A DNA stretch of 64,000 nucleotides, from the NCBI GenBank assembly GCA_965248135.1, contig CBDFIN010000012.1:434001-498000 (forward strand), given 5' to 3'. Both the position numbers and the translations under genes were made by a program. This document shows positions 36,986 to 45,413 of the stretch, one piece after another. Source of the stretch: SZUA-100 sp965248135 (GTDB lineage: Bacteria > Pseudomonadota > Alphaproteobacteria > Rhizobiales > Rhizobiaceae). The notes under the pieces were generated by a model. It saw nothing but the letters and a program-made list of their open reading frames with translations, was not told the origin of the DNA and did not search any database. The number at the start of each line of letters is the position of its first letter. The stretch's first letter is position 1.

Positions 36986-39900
36986 TCACCCTCTTGCCAA
37001 TCATTTGCGGCCTCTTCGAGCATCTGAGCGGTTTCTTCATGCCCTTCTGAACGAGCATCGTCAGCGGCAGTACTGCCATCTTTGGCTTTAATTGTCGGGT
37101 CTGCACCTTCCTCAAGTAATTTACCAACAACTTCCTGATGATCAAATGTAGCAGCAAAAAACAAAGCCGTTGCTCCGTTGTTTTCTGTTTTGTCAACATC
37201 CACTCGCTCATCGCCCGTCAACAAGGTTACGATCGCCAGATTTCCATGGCCACCGGCAAAGATGAGTGCGGTATATCCATTGTTCATTGGCTGATTGGGA
37301 TTGATGTCATTTTTGTTCAGGAGTAGCTGTACACATGAAAATTGTTGAGCATTACAAGCCACTATCAATGCGCTTCGTCCTTCATTTTTCTCATTCACTT
37401 GATTGACCTGGGCACCGGCGTTCAACAGGGCGGTGACAACCTTCTCATGTCCGTTTTGCGCGGCCATCAGCAGCGGGAAGGTACCTTCTTTTTCATGTAC
37501 CTGATTGACTTTGGCATCGGCTTTCAACAGGGCGGTGACAACCTTTTCATGTCCGGCTTGCGCGGCCATCAGCAGCGGGAAGGCACCTTCTTTTTCATTG
37601 ACCTGATTGACCTTGGCATCGGCTTTCAACAGGGCGGTGACAACCTTTTCATGTCCGTTTTGCGCGGACTGCAGCAGCGGGAAGGCACCTTCTTTTTCAT
37701 GTACCTGATTGACCTGGGCACCGGCGTTCAACAGGGCGGTGACAACCTTTTCATGTCCGGCTTGCGCGGCCATCAGCAGCGGGAAGGTACCGTTTTTCTC
37801 ATTGACCTGATTGACATCAGCATCGGCGTTCAACAGGGCGGTGACAACCTTCTCATGTCCGTTTTGCGCGGACTGCAGCAGCGGGAAGGCACCTTCTTCT
37901 TCATGTACCTGATTGACATCGGCATCGGCGTTCAACAGGGCGGCAACAACCCCCTCATGTCCTTCTTGCGCGGCCATCAGCAGCGGGAAGATACCGTTTT
38001 TCTCATGAACCTGATTGACTTTGGCATCGGCGTTCAGCAGGGCGGTGACACTTTTGAAGTTTCCATTCTCCGAGGCAATCAGTAGTGGAAATGCACCGGA
38101 TATCTTATCGGCTTCCTCAACATTTTTCCCTCGACCGATCTGAAGAGCGATAATGTTTGGTAAATCCAGGAACGCGGCAAATGACAGTGAAGACGGGGGA
38201 AACGCTTCCAAAGAATCGAAAGCATCCAAAATGGTTTCAAGCGGCTTGTCCAGCCTGTCGGGAAATGGGCAGTTGAATTCCTGGAACTGATCAAATATTA
38301 CCGATACGCATCGAAACGCGGCAACAGGATCGGCCTCACTGAGCGCCACTAGATCACCGGGATCGATCAGGTCTGCAAAAGACCGGGCCTTTTCTTTTTC
38401 ACCTGCGCTTGCCAATTGAGCGCAAACATATCCGAGCGCTTCTACGATCACATGACGAACAAGATACTCCTTGCGATAGTGCCCGGGATCAAGCAAATGA
38501 GCCAAGAGTTGCCAGGGGTTCGCATTGGGCACCGCATCTGCCGGCTCGTTCAACAGGTTGCGGGTCAGGCGGATAATGAATGCGACAAAAGCTGGCCGCT
38601 GTTCATCCGGCTTGTTGAAGCCACATTCCAGCATACGAAAAAACCGCTCTATGACGGTCTGTTCAAACTGGAATTCATTGAGGAACAGCAGAAAGAAAGA
38701 TTCTCCAATGATATCGGGTTCGAGCGGCGTGAGCGTTTCTTTGTCACTCGATGACACAACATGGTGGCAATAATCAGCCAGTGTTTTTCGGGTGCTTGCT
38801 GTTTTGCCGATATAATCGTTTTTTTCCGGATCGCCCGGCAGGCATTGAACCATATCAACAAACGGCAATCCGCGCCTTGCAGTCGCCGCACTGATCAGCG
38901 CCCCCGGCCAGCAGCCATTGCGCCCCGACCATGAAACGGTTTCTGGTTCGCCGCCCAGATGTTTCCACGGCAAGCGATTGGTTTTATCCAGATAATATTC
39001 AATCAATTGCCGCCGGTCGAGGGTAAAGACATCTTCAACGTTGTTTTGAATTGCATCGCCCATAAGTGCGGCAAAAAGCGGATGGCGGGCTGCCTCTCCC
39101 ATTCTTGCAAGGGATTCCAAAGCTGCACGAAGAGTGGCTTTGTCGATTTCATCGCCGGCCCGGTGGCGAATGATTTTTGCAAGAGTGCCGTTCAGATTGC
39201 TGGAATTTTCCGGGTCATAACCAAGCGGCTCCAATACCAGACCGTTTTCGCGAAACAGCAGCTTTCGCCGTGTTTCCAGTTGTTCGCGATCATTGGCAAT
39301 ATGGTGATAAACCGCATGATCAAAATATTCTTCCGGCTTTGGCAATGTGTGATCGACAAGGACAAGCCGGATCGTGTAATCGCTAAACTTTGTAGCCGCA
39401 TCGATGATCGCACCGATGGTCTTGTTGTAATGAAATATATAGTCGATGATAATCAGGGTATTGCGCCGCGGTTTCCAATCAGCCCAGGGTTTTGGATCAC
39501 GGTCCTGCACGAAACCCTTATCCCACGTACTGATTTTGGCGTGACGATGCAACCATTCCAAAACAAGGCGGGTTTTGCCCGCACCAGACGGGGCTACGAT
39601 TGGCAGGATCTGGAAAGATATTTTGCGGAAGGTCAGAAAATGGTTAAGAATTTCGATCTCGTCATCGCGCCCCACCAAAGGAATAGCGGAGAAGTTACGC
39701 GGGCTCAGCCAGTTGCTTTCGATCTCCTGCGGATCGGTAATTTCTTCGGGGAGTTCAAGGTTGGGGGTAGGCGATTCTTCGATTTCAATGCTGGCTCTCT
39801 TTTCATTAAGTTGTTGTAAGAGGTGGGTTCTGTCCTTATCCGATACCCTGACTTTTTCACGGATTTGGTGCTGACTAGAGGTTTTTTTGCGCTTCGCTCT

Positions 39901-40230
39901 TGTTTGCGCTTTCTTCCGCTTTGCATGTATTCTACCTACAATATTTTCAATCGTATCAGCATGCAAATCCACCTCTAATTTTGATGAAATATCCGGAAAT
40001 ACAGAATGCAGCCAATAATAAATCTTTGCGGCTTCATCAAAGCCGAGTGATCCAACTTGAAGTGCAATAAAATGATCATAGGGATCATCATACCACTTTG
40101 GCTCAAGCTTCTTGCCATGATAGTTTTCATTTAAACCAGCAAAAAAATCATCGATATCTTTCTTGAGGGGACCGTATTCTGACGGCAGTTGATAGTCCGC
40201 TTCGCTCTTTATGAATCGCCCCTTCAACAT
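36949..40230 (-). CDS. STAND-type P-loop ATPase with C-terminal ankyrin repeats
   Basis: 1093 residues as now readable. A cytoplasmic N-terminal region (1-180, with a Lys/Arg-rich stretch near 105-117) precedes a STAND-like ATPase: IPLVGRDDEIEILNHFL, Walker A APSGAGKT at 213-220 and Walker B NTLIIIDYI near 257-265. A long helical middle is followed by about 11 ankyrin repeats (from about residue 757), seven of them near-copies such as GAFPLLQSAQNGHEKVV. The plan (sensor repeats on a P-loop switch) resembles bacterial STAND/Avs-like defence proteins, but the effector end is unknown. The ATG at 40230 lies inside an IS30 terminal repeat; the native N-terminus is at 41429-41563. It overlaps the relaxase gene by 37 bp. 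Confidence 0.8.
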   Translation of the reverse strand: MLKGRFIKSEADYQLPSEYGPLKKDIDDFFAGLNENYHGKKLEPKWYDDPYDHFIALQVGSLGFDEAAKIYYWLHSVFPDISSKLEVDLHADTIENIVGRIHAKRKKAQTRAKRKKTSSQHQIREKVRVSDKDRTHLLQQLNEKRASIEIEESPTPNLELPEEITDPQEIESNWLSPRNFSAIPLVGRDDEIEILNHFLTFRKISFQILPIVAPSGAGKTRLVLEWLHRHAKISTWDKGFVQDRDPKPWADWKPRRNTLIIIDYIFHYNKTIGAIIDAATKFSDYTIRLVLVDHTLPKPEEYFDHAVYHHIANDREQLETRRKLLFRENGLVLEPLGYDPENSSNLNGTLAKIIRHRAGDEIDKATLRAALESLARMGEAARHPLFAALMGDAIQNNVEDVFTLDRRQLIEYYLDKTNRLPWKHLGGEPETVSWSGRNGCWPGALISAATARRGLPFVDMVQCLPGDPEKNDYIGKTASTRKTLADYCHHVVSSSDKETLTPLEPDIIGESFFLLFLNEFQFEQTVIERFFRMLECGFNKPDEQRPAFVAFIIRLTRNLLNEPADAVPNANPWQLLAHLLDPGHYRKEYLVRHVIVEALGYVCAQLASAGEKEKARSFADLIDPGDLVALSEADPVAAFRCVSVIFDQFQEFNCPFPDRLDKPLETILDAFDSLEAFPPSSLSFAAFLDLPNIIALQIGRGKNVEEADKISGAFPLLIASENGNFKSVTALLNADAKVNQVHEKNGIFPLLMAAQEGHEGVVAALLNADADVNQVHEEEGAFPLLQSAQNGHEKVVTALLNADADVNQVNEKNGTFPLLMAAQAGHEKVVTALLNAGAQVNQVHEKEGAFPLLQSAQNGHEKVVTALLKADAKVNQVNEKEGAFPLLMAAQAGHEKVVTALLKADAKVNQVHEKEGTFPLLMAAQNGHEKVVTALLNAGAQVNQVNEKNEGRSALIVACNAQQFSCVQLLLNKNDINPNQPMNNGYTALIFAGGHGNLAIVTLLTGDERVDVDKTENNGATALFFAATFDHQEVVGKLLEEGADPTIKAKDGSTAADDARSEGHEETAQMLEEAANDWQEGDHNSSSSSGDAS
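37385..38095 (-). repeat. 102-bp tandem repeats encoding ankyrin units
   Basis: About seven tandem units of 102 bp (34 residues) recur at 102-bp spacing, for example around the phrase TTCAACAGGGCGGTGACAAC. Units differ mainly at a few codons (AKVNQVHEKE versus AQVNQVNEKN). Such similarity at DNA level suggests unit-by-unit duplication and possible copy-number change. Confidence 0.9.
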
Positions 40231-41427
40231 TGAAATGCAACATTTTGCTCACATTCCTTTGAAAAGGCCTCATATGGGGTTTTGTATTCGAGACATTTTC
40301 TTGGACGTTGGTTCAGCTTGTCTTCGACGATCTGAACTTCGGCTTTTGTCAGCTTAGTGAAATCGGTACCCTTTGGGAAGTATTGGCGAACAAGACCGTT
40401 GGTATGTTCGTTGAGGCCGCGCTGCCATGAGTGATAGGGCTTGGCGAAATAGATGTCGCATTGCAATATTTTGGCGATCTTTTTGTGCCCGGCGAATTCT
40501 TTGCCATTGTCATACGTGATGGTTTTGATGAACGCTTTGAGCTTTGAAAGCGTCTTGCCGCAGGCCTTTTGCACGCTGTCCTTTGATTTGTCGCGCAACA
40601 GAACCAGCTTGGTGTATTTTGATTTTCGATCGACATGAGAAAGAATGGCACCCTTGTGGTTTTTGCCGATGATAGTATCGCCCTCCCAGTCGCCAACACG
40701 GCTTTTGGTTTCGACGATTTCGGGACGTTCCTCAATGTCAACCCGCCCTGGAATGAGGCCGCGACCGGCTGTTTTCGTGCCGCGTCGATTGTATTTTTTG
40801 CCGCGATGGCGCAGGCAAGTCCATAATTTGCCACCCTTTTTTTTGTCCGCCCAGATGTGGCGGTAAATCCACTCGTGTGAGACGAAGAGCCCGTTTCGAG
40901 CCAGCCAGCCGCTGATCTGATCGGGGCTCCACTGCCATTTCGTCAGCAGGCTTTCAATGAGTTCGACGCGCTCAACGGTCATTTTACGCGGCACACAAGA
41001 GGCCTTTTTGCGCCGCTCACACGCCTTGTCATGCGCTTGTTTAAAGCGATAACCACATTTGCCCTTGTTGCGCTGCAACTCTCGGGTGATAGTCGAACGC
41101 TCAACGCCAATCTGGCGGGCAATTTGGGCGCGGCAGAGACCGGTTTGCAAAAGTGTGTAAATCTGGCATCTTTGATCATAGGCCAGATGGTGATGTCCTT
41201 TGGGCATAATATCCTCCGTGAGATGTGGTGTCCCATACGAGGATTGCAGCCATCTGGCTAAATAATCAAAGGCATAATGGAATGGTTTGACGAGTTTTGC
41301 GGATTTTCCGGTCGGCCTCAAGGGTGCTGCGCATCGCTACGCGACAATGCCCTTGACCCCGCCCACCAAATCCGCAAACAAAAATCATATTCCATCAGCA
41401 AACAAATGTTGCGTTTCGGAGTTGAAC
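40223..41427 (-). mobile_element. IS30-family insertion sequence
   Basis: The ends are TTCAACATTGAAATGCAACA at about 40223 and the inverted counterpart TGTTGCGTTTCGGAGTTGAA at 41426. Length is about 1.2 kb. Flanking bases are CC on both sides, compatible with the 2-3 bp duplication of IS30. It splits the N-terminus of the STAND-ankyrin gene. Confidence 0.85.
40224..41207 (-). CDS. IS30-family transposase
   Basis: 327 residues from MPKGHHHLAYDQRCQIYTLL, with GGAGG just upstream of the start. It has the N-terminal helix-turn-helix (ARQIGVERSTITRELQRNKG) and the IS30 rve core with DDE residues: VGDWEGDTIIGKNHKG, ITYDNGKEFAGHKKIA and SWQRGLNEHTNGLVRQYFPK. It is intact. A longer in-frame reading to 41321 lacks a ribosome site. 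Confidence 0.93.
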   Translation of the reverse strand: MPKGHHHLAYDQRCQIYTLLQTGLCRAQIARQIGVERSTITRELQRNKGKCGYRFKQAHDKACERRKKASCVPRKMTVERVELIESLLTKWQWSPDQISGWLARNGLFVSHEWIYRHIWADKKKGGKLWTCLRHRGKKYNRRGTKTAGRGLIPGRVDIEERPEIVETKSRVGDWEGDTIIGKNHKGAILSHVDRKSKYTKLVLLRDKSKDSVQKACGKTLSKLKAFIKTITYDNGKEFAGHKKIAKILQCDIYFAKPYHSWQRGLNEHTNGLVRQYFPKGTDFTKLTKAEVQIVEDKLNQRPRKCLEYKTPYEAFSKECEQNVAFQC

Positions 41428-41428
41428 C

Positions 41429-41563
41429 GGGGAATTCATAAATTCTAAATCCAAACTCTTTTTGCATTCCTTTTCGAAAAACTCTTCGAAAATCGACATA
41501 AGATACCATCAAAATACGAACCAATTCTATTAGCGGTTCGCGAGATATTAGCAAATCAATCAA
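41429..41563 (-). pseudogene. Detached N-terminus of the STAND-ankyrin gene
   Basis: From an ATG at 41563 the reverse strand reads MIDLLISREPLIELVRILMV, YVDFRRVFRKGMQKEFGFRI and YEFPG, then enters the IS30. Removing the element with a short duplication joins EFPG to GRFIKSEADYQLPSEYG of the large gene. The start overlaps the stop of the upstream 131-codon gene by 8 bp, so these were one operon. The exact junction frame depends on the duplication length; an alternative start (MSIFEEFF) in another frame is possible. Confidence 0.55.
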
Positions 41564-41951
41564 GCTTTGGGAACAATCCTTGCGGCGTTATTTCATGCTC
41601 AACACCATTCAGATAGCGTAGGCGGCACTCATCTTGCCCAGTGTGTCGAACCCGCCTTATATAGGCATCCCCATCAATTCGGTGGAGTACGCCTTGGTCG
41701 TAATATTCTTCCTCGAATACGACACCGCTGACCAAGCATGTTTCTGTCGATGCTGGACTGAGAGTAGAGTGTTTCTCTCCTGTTTCGGGATCGTATTTTT
41801 CGCGCGAAGTCGTCATTTCATTGGGATTATAGTTGTGGCCAACATACTCTACGAGACGCCCTTTTTCATCCATCCAGCGCTCTTCCAAGCGTTGTCCAGT
41901 TTTTGGGTCTTCTTCGACTTCAACAAAATATCCCTTTTTTACTAAATTCAT
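41556..41951 (-). CDS. Hypothetical protein upstream of the STAND-ankyrin gene
   Basis: 131 residues rich in short charged beta-like stretches: MNLVKKGYFVEVEEDPKTGQ, RWMDEKGRLVEYVGHNYNPN, VLHRIDGDAYIRRVRHTGQD and LRYLNGVEHEITPQG. Repeats of the type xGxxhxxDGxAxxR recall MORN/YwqK-like patterns, without a firm family call. It overlaps the native STAND start by 8 bp and may be its partner (a trigger, regulator or immunity component). No signal or membrane segment. Confidence 0.6.
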   Translation of the reverse strand: MNLVKKGYFVEVEEDPKTGQRLEERWMDEKGRLVEYVGHNYNPNEMTTSREKYDPETGEKHSTLSPASTETCLVSGVVFEEEYYDQGVLHRIDGDAYIRRVRHTGQDECRLRYLNGVEHEITPQGLFPKLD

Positions 41952-42098
41952 ACCACAATTATAACAAGTAATTGATAGTTATACAAATTCTGTGAATCTC
42001 AAAAGCAATATTCGAGAGAAATAAACGGGTTTTGCCCAATTCGTGTGCTTGGAAAAGGTGATATTTTTTCTGAAATCATGCAGTGAAAGGAGCATCAG

Positions 42099-42386
42099 AT
42101 GACAGAAAATACCCAAACCCCCTGCTGTTACGATTGTGGATTACCGTTTGTTGTTGATGGCAAATGGAGAATTTGCCCGGACTGCAAATTTCGAGAGCCT
42201 CCCGAGGCCTGGTTGTCTGGCGATCAGCAGATTAATGGCTTTGATGAAACTGTAATTGTTGAAAACGATGCCATGGCCATGGTCAAGTTGAGTGATCTTG
42301 CTGATCTGATCAACGATTTAGGGGAAGAAAGACGCAAAAATGCGGAGCTGCGTTTCAAAACGATCCCCGGCGAAAAGGCCGGGTGA
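42099..42386 (+). CDS. Small zinc-ribbon protein, unknown
   Basis: 95 residues. The first third has CCYDCGLPFVVDGKWRICPDC, two CxxC knuckles that should bind zinc. The rest is helical (MVKLSDLADLINDLGEERRK) and may dimerise. GAAAGGAGC lies before the start. It is the first of the forward genes leading to the coupling protein, so a role in transfer or its regulation is likely but not shown. Confidence 0.6.
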   Translation: MTENTQTPCCYDCGLPFVVDGKWRICPDCKFREPPEAWLSGDQQINGFDETVIVENDAMAMVKLSDLADLINDLGEERRKNAELRFKTIPGEKAG

Positions 42387-42532
42387 TGATTGATGCGGAT
42401 ATTGCGGTTGAGTATTCCCCAAAAATGGCGGTGACGGATTATTTTGCCACTGCCAATTTACCGGGCGATTTCAACATTGTTTCAATGCACGACACGCGGG
42501 CGTCTATCCTCTTCCAGAATATTCCCAATTAG
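42386..42532 (+). CDS. Possible 48-codon protein overlapping the zinc-ribbon stop
   Basis: ATG at 42386 overlaps the preceding TGA by one base, and the reading runs MIDADIAVEYSPKMAVTDYF to a TAG at 42532. The tight coupling favours a real gene, but it overlaps the convergent 94-codon reading by 51 bp and has no known relatives that I recognise. Confidence 0.35.
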   Translation: MIDADIAVEYSPKMAVTDYFATANLPGDFNIVSMHDTRASILFQNIPN

Positions 42533-42766
42533 CCGAACCTGTTCCTTGGTGATTTCAAGCGAACTCTCGTAGAATTCACAAAGTGCTGCCATGCCATGTT
42601 GGTGTTCGATGTGATGCCATAGGCCGTCGAGCACTTCATAGGCCAGTTGCAGGCGTATGCCGCCATAGCGGTTCTGCCAGTCGGTGAGACTGGTTTCAAT
42701 TTCCCTTTTTAAAGCTTTTTCCGGGTCACGGGATGCGCCCGGTGAATGATCGTCAATTTTCTGCAT
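42482..42766 (-). CDS. Hypothetical helical protein
   Basis: 94 residues on the strand opposite to its neighbours: SPGASRDPEKALKREIETSL, DWQNRYGGIRLQLAYEVLDG and LWHHIEHQHGMAALCEFYES. It is predicted all helical, soluble and without known motifs. Orientation against the transfer genes suggests an independent small regulator or toxin/antitoxin-like gene; nothing firmer can be said. Confidence 0.45.
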   Translation of the reverse strand: MQKIDDHSPGASRDPEKALKREIETSLTDWQNRYGGIRLQLAYEVLDGLWHHIEHQHGMAALCEFYESSLEITKEQVRLIGNILEEDRRPRVVH

Positions 42767-42801
42767 CTCAAAATACCTTTCTCAAAATATGGAGTAAAAC
42801 T

Positions 42802-43296
42802 ATGTCGAAAAAGGATACCAAATTTGAAACCCAACACACAAATGTGCCAGCCAAAGGTCTTGACAAAACCGAGCAAGTTGGTGCGCGGTTTAATCTGCAT
42901 GGCAAGATGGCTGAGGGCTATGAGGCAGCATCACCGGATGCCCAACGCCGGATCAGGGATCAGGTCGAAATCCGCGAAAGTCGTTTGAAGCAGCGAACGC
43001 AATCTCAAAAATTCTGGCATGATCGCAATGTGGCAGAGGAAAAGAACAAACTGTTTGAAAAACATTTTGCCAACCCTTCTCCGCAACCCAACACGCCAGA
43101 GGCCAACCTTCTGGTTCACGAAACCATTACGGAGCAGGCCGAGCGGACCATTTTGGAACGTGATGCCAATTCGCTGATGTATATCGGGCGGGAGTCTGAT
43201 GCCAATATCAAGGAGATTATGCATCTGGATAAAAAGGGCATGCTGCTTGAACATGGTGGTCATGAACTTGATGAGGAACATGAGAACAAAGAATAA
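42802..43296 (+). CDS. Hypothetical protein preceding the coupling protein
   Basis: 164 residues, very charged and helical: MSKKDTKFETQHTNVPAKGL, IRDQVEIRESRLKQRTQSQK and LLVHETITEQAERTILERDA. GGAG lies before the ATG at 42802. The stop overlaps the start of the coupling protein (TAATG), so it probably takes part in transfer, perhaps as a relaxosome adaptor. No family recognised. Confidence 0.6.
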   Translation: MSKKDTKFETQHTNVPAKGLDKTEQVGARFNLHGKMAEGYEAASPDAQRRIRDQVEIRESRLKQRTQSQKFWHDRNVAEEKNKLFEKHFANPSPQPNTPEANLLVHETITEQAERTILERDANSLMYIGRESDANIKEIMHLDKKGMLLEHGGHELDEEHENKE

Positions 43297-44981
43297 TGGC
43301 GGGTTCAACAAACGCATCCGGGATGGCGCAAGCCGCCATCCCGGCAGTCATCTGCTCCCTCATTTATCGAGCATGTGTTGCCATTGACGCGCACGCACTG
43401 ATGATAGGCTTGTTCGGTGCGGCTGCCGTGTTCTGCTGGTTGCTGGTTTTGGTGAGGCTGCTCAATCTACTCAAGTTATTGCCCTTGATCTGGTCACTAC
43501 GCAAAGCAGTTGGCACCTATGGCTCTACTGATAGATTCAATGCGCTGTCGCCTGAAGAAATGGGCCTCAGCACATCCAATGAAGACGGCAATGGTATTCC
43601 GCTTGGTGCCAAACATGGCGCCCGCAAGTCTGAGATCATCTATTACGATGGCGATGGGCACGGGATCAATATTTCCAGCACCGGTGGCGGCAAAACCAGC
43701 TCAGGTTCAGTGCTGTTTTGCTTGGGACTTGGAGCCCATCGAAATTTGATTACCACGGCCAAAGGGGCAGACTTGGCATTTGCCAGTTATTATAAGCGCA
43801 CATCGCTTGGCCAAAATGTCATCTGCATCAATCCCAACAAGTTACTTTGCGAACATGGTCTTCCAGCCCATAATTTTAACCCGGTGGGTCATTTCCCGAA
43901 ACTGGCCGAGAATAGCGACCCCAATCTCATTCTCAAAGCCCAAGAGGTGGCACTGGTATTACTGCCGGAATCAAAAAAGGGCGGCGGCGATAATGCTATC
44001 TTCCGCCAGATGGCCCGTTCCATCATCCAGTGGTGTTTGATTTATCTGGCATTCAAATAGGCACTTACTGGATTGAAGTGCTGTAACCTCGCCTCGCTTT
44101 ATTCCATCCTTTACGGCTCCACCCAGTCTGTGATGGATTTCTTTGCCGAAATGCAGCTTTGCCCTGATTTGGAAGGCACGGTGCGCCTTGCAGGCGAAAA
44201 ATTTGAATCCAAATTTCGCAATGGTTCCAAACCGGCGGAATCCTACCTGACATATGCTCAAGAGGCCGTCGCCATCTACAATCCCGCAACACACTTGGGA
44301 AAAAGTGTGGTCAATTCAGACTTTGACATTACCGATCTGAAAAACCCGGACACACCAACAACCGTTCATATTATTATCCCGCCTGAGCAGGCACATCTTG
44401 TCAGCTCCTTTGCGGGATTATGCCTGAATACATTGTTGACCAGTTGTATTGAAGCAAACCGTTTCGAACCGCGCGTAACCGTGGTGGCTGATGAATTTGA
44501 GAATTTGAGCGATGGCCCAATTCCGGCAATTTTACCCACGTTAAAACTGGGACGCTCAAGAGGTGTACAATTATTTGCCTATATTCAGGATATCAGCGGC
44601 TTGCGCTCGCGTTATGAAGAAGACTGGACAGCGTTTCTGACCCAAACCGCAATTCAGGTGGTTGGAACTGTAAAATCCACTGAAGATGCCGAGATGTGGT
44701 CAAAGAAGGCCGGACAGCGCAGCATTATCACCGATACTGCAACCATGAGCGATGATGGTGGCGATTATTCTATCGGCATTAAAGAAGAGGGCGTGCCATC
44801 GATGCGGCCCGATGCCTTCCAGCACATGCCTGAATTTACTGCAACGCTGTTCTTCAAACAAAACCCGCCAATGGTGATGGACCTGATCCATTATAAGATG
44901 GCCGACCCGTGGGTTGATGAGGTTGATGCTGTGCCCGGTGTAGCGGCGGAACCGGACTTTCCTATCATTTACAAAGCCTAG
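43296..44981 (+). pseudogene. VirD4/TraG-type coupling protein with an in-frame amber codon
   Basis: One frame of 562 codons is broken only by a TAG at 44058-44060. Before it: an N-terminal membrane segment (LIGLFGAAAVFCWLLVLVRL-like, near residues 35-70), then Walker A STGGGKTSSGSVLF and AKGADLAFASYYKR. After it: CNLASLYSILYGSTQSVMDF, Walker B VTVVADEFENL and SRGVQLFAYIQDISGLRS. Coupling proteins link relaxosome and secretion channel. Glu or Gln changed to TAG would explain the break. A TTG restart at 44073 could make the C-terminal half, but the two ATPase halves would be separate. Confidence 0.85.
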
Positions 44982-45072
44982 ATCGCTGTAGGCAGCTTCA
45001 GCCTGTCAGCACTATGCGACCCACGCTCTTTCCCAAATTACTTCCCTGCAACCAACCCAAAGGAGCCTCATC

Positions 45073-45408
45073 ATGAGGGTTATCAAGCCTGACCGGCGTT
45101 CAAAAATAAGTGCGCCAGATCGCACGACGCCCAATCTGGATCGCAAAATGAGTGGCGCATTTGCCTGGCCGATTATCAAACTATCGGCGGTGATTATTAT
45201 ACCATTGGCGCTGCTTCTCATTTACGGCCAACCGGCATTGCGCATTCAATATTGGTATCACGGTTCGCGTGATTATCCAATGTACACACGTTGCCAATAT
45301 CTGACTTTGTTAGATGGTTGGCGCGACATTCGCCCTCCCTTCGGCGTCAATAATTGCCCGTTAGTTGGCTTCTTTCCCTTTCACTTTTCCGATCTGACAG
45401 GAGGATAA
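45073..45408 (+). CDS. Small membrane protein of the transfer region
   Basis: 111 residues. A basic N-terminus (MRVIKPDRRSKISAPDRTTP) precedes one transmembrane helix (LSAVIIIPLALLLIYG), and the remainder with Cys pairs (YTRCQYLTLLDGWRDIRP, NNCPLVGFF) probably lies in the periplasm. It ends close to the next gene. Function unknown; its place after the coupling protein suggests a channel-associated role. Confidence 0.55.
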   Translation: MRVIKPDRRSKISAPDRTTPNLDRKMSGAFAWPIIKLSAVIIIPLALLLIYGQPALRIQYWYHGSRDYPMYTRCQYLTLLDGWRDIRPPFGVNNCPLVGFFPFHFSDLTGG

Positions 45409-45413
45409 TTCGC

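Noticed and set aside
37342..38085. Forward reading of repeated DLIDLGIGVQQGGDNLF units
   Set aside because: Antisense translation of the ankyrin repeat DNA; the reverse frame matches the ankyrin consensus.
38959..39819. 286-codon forward reading opposite the STAND gene
   Set aside because: Antisense shadow of the ATPase core; no recognisable motifs or ribosome site.
41318..41563. 81-codon reverse reading as an independent gene
   Set aside because: Only its first 46 codons lie outside the IS30; the remainder runs into the element end. It is better explained as the displaced N-terminus of the STAND gene.
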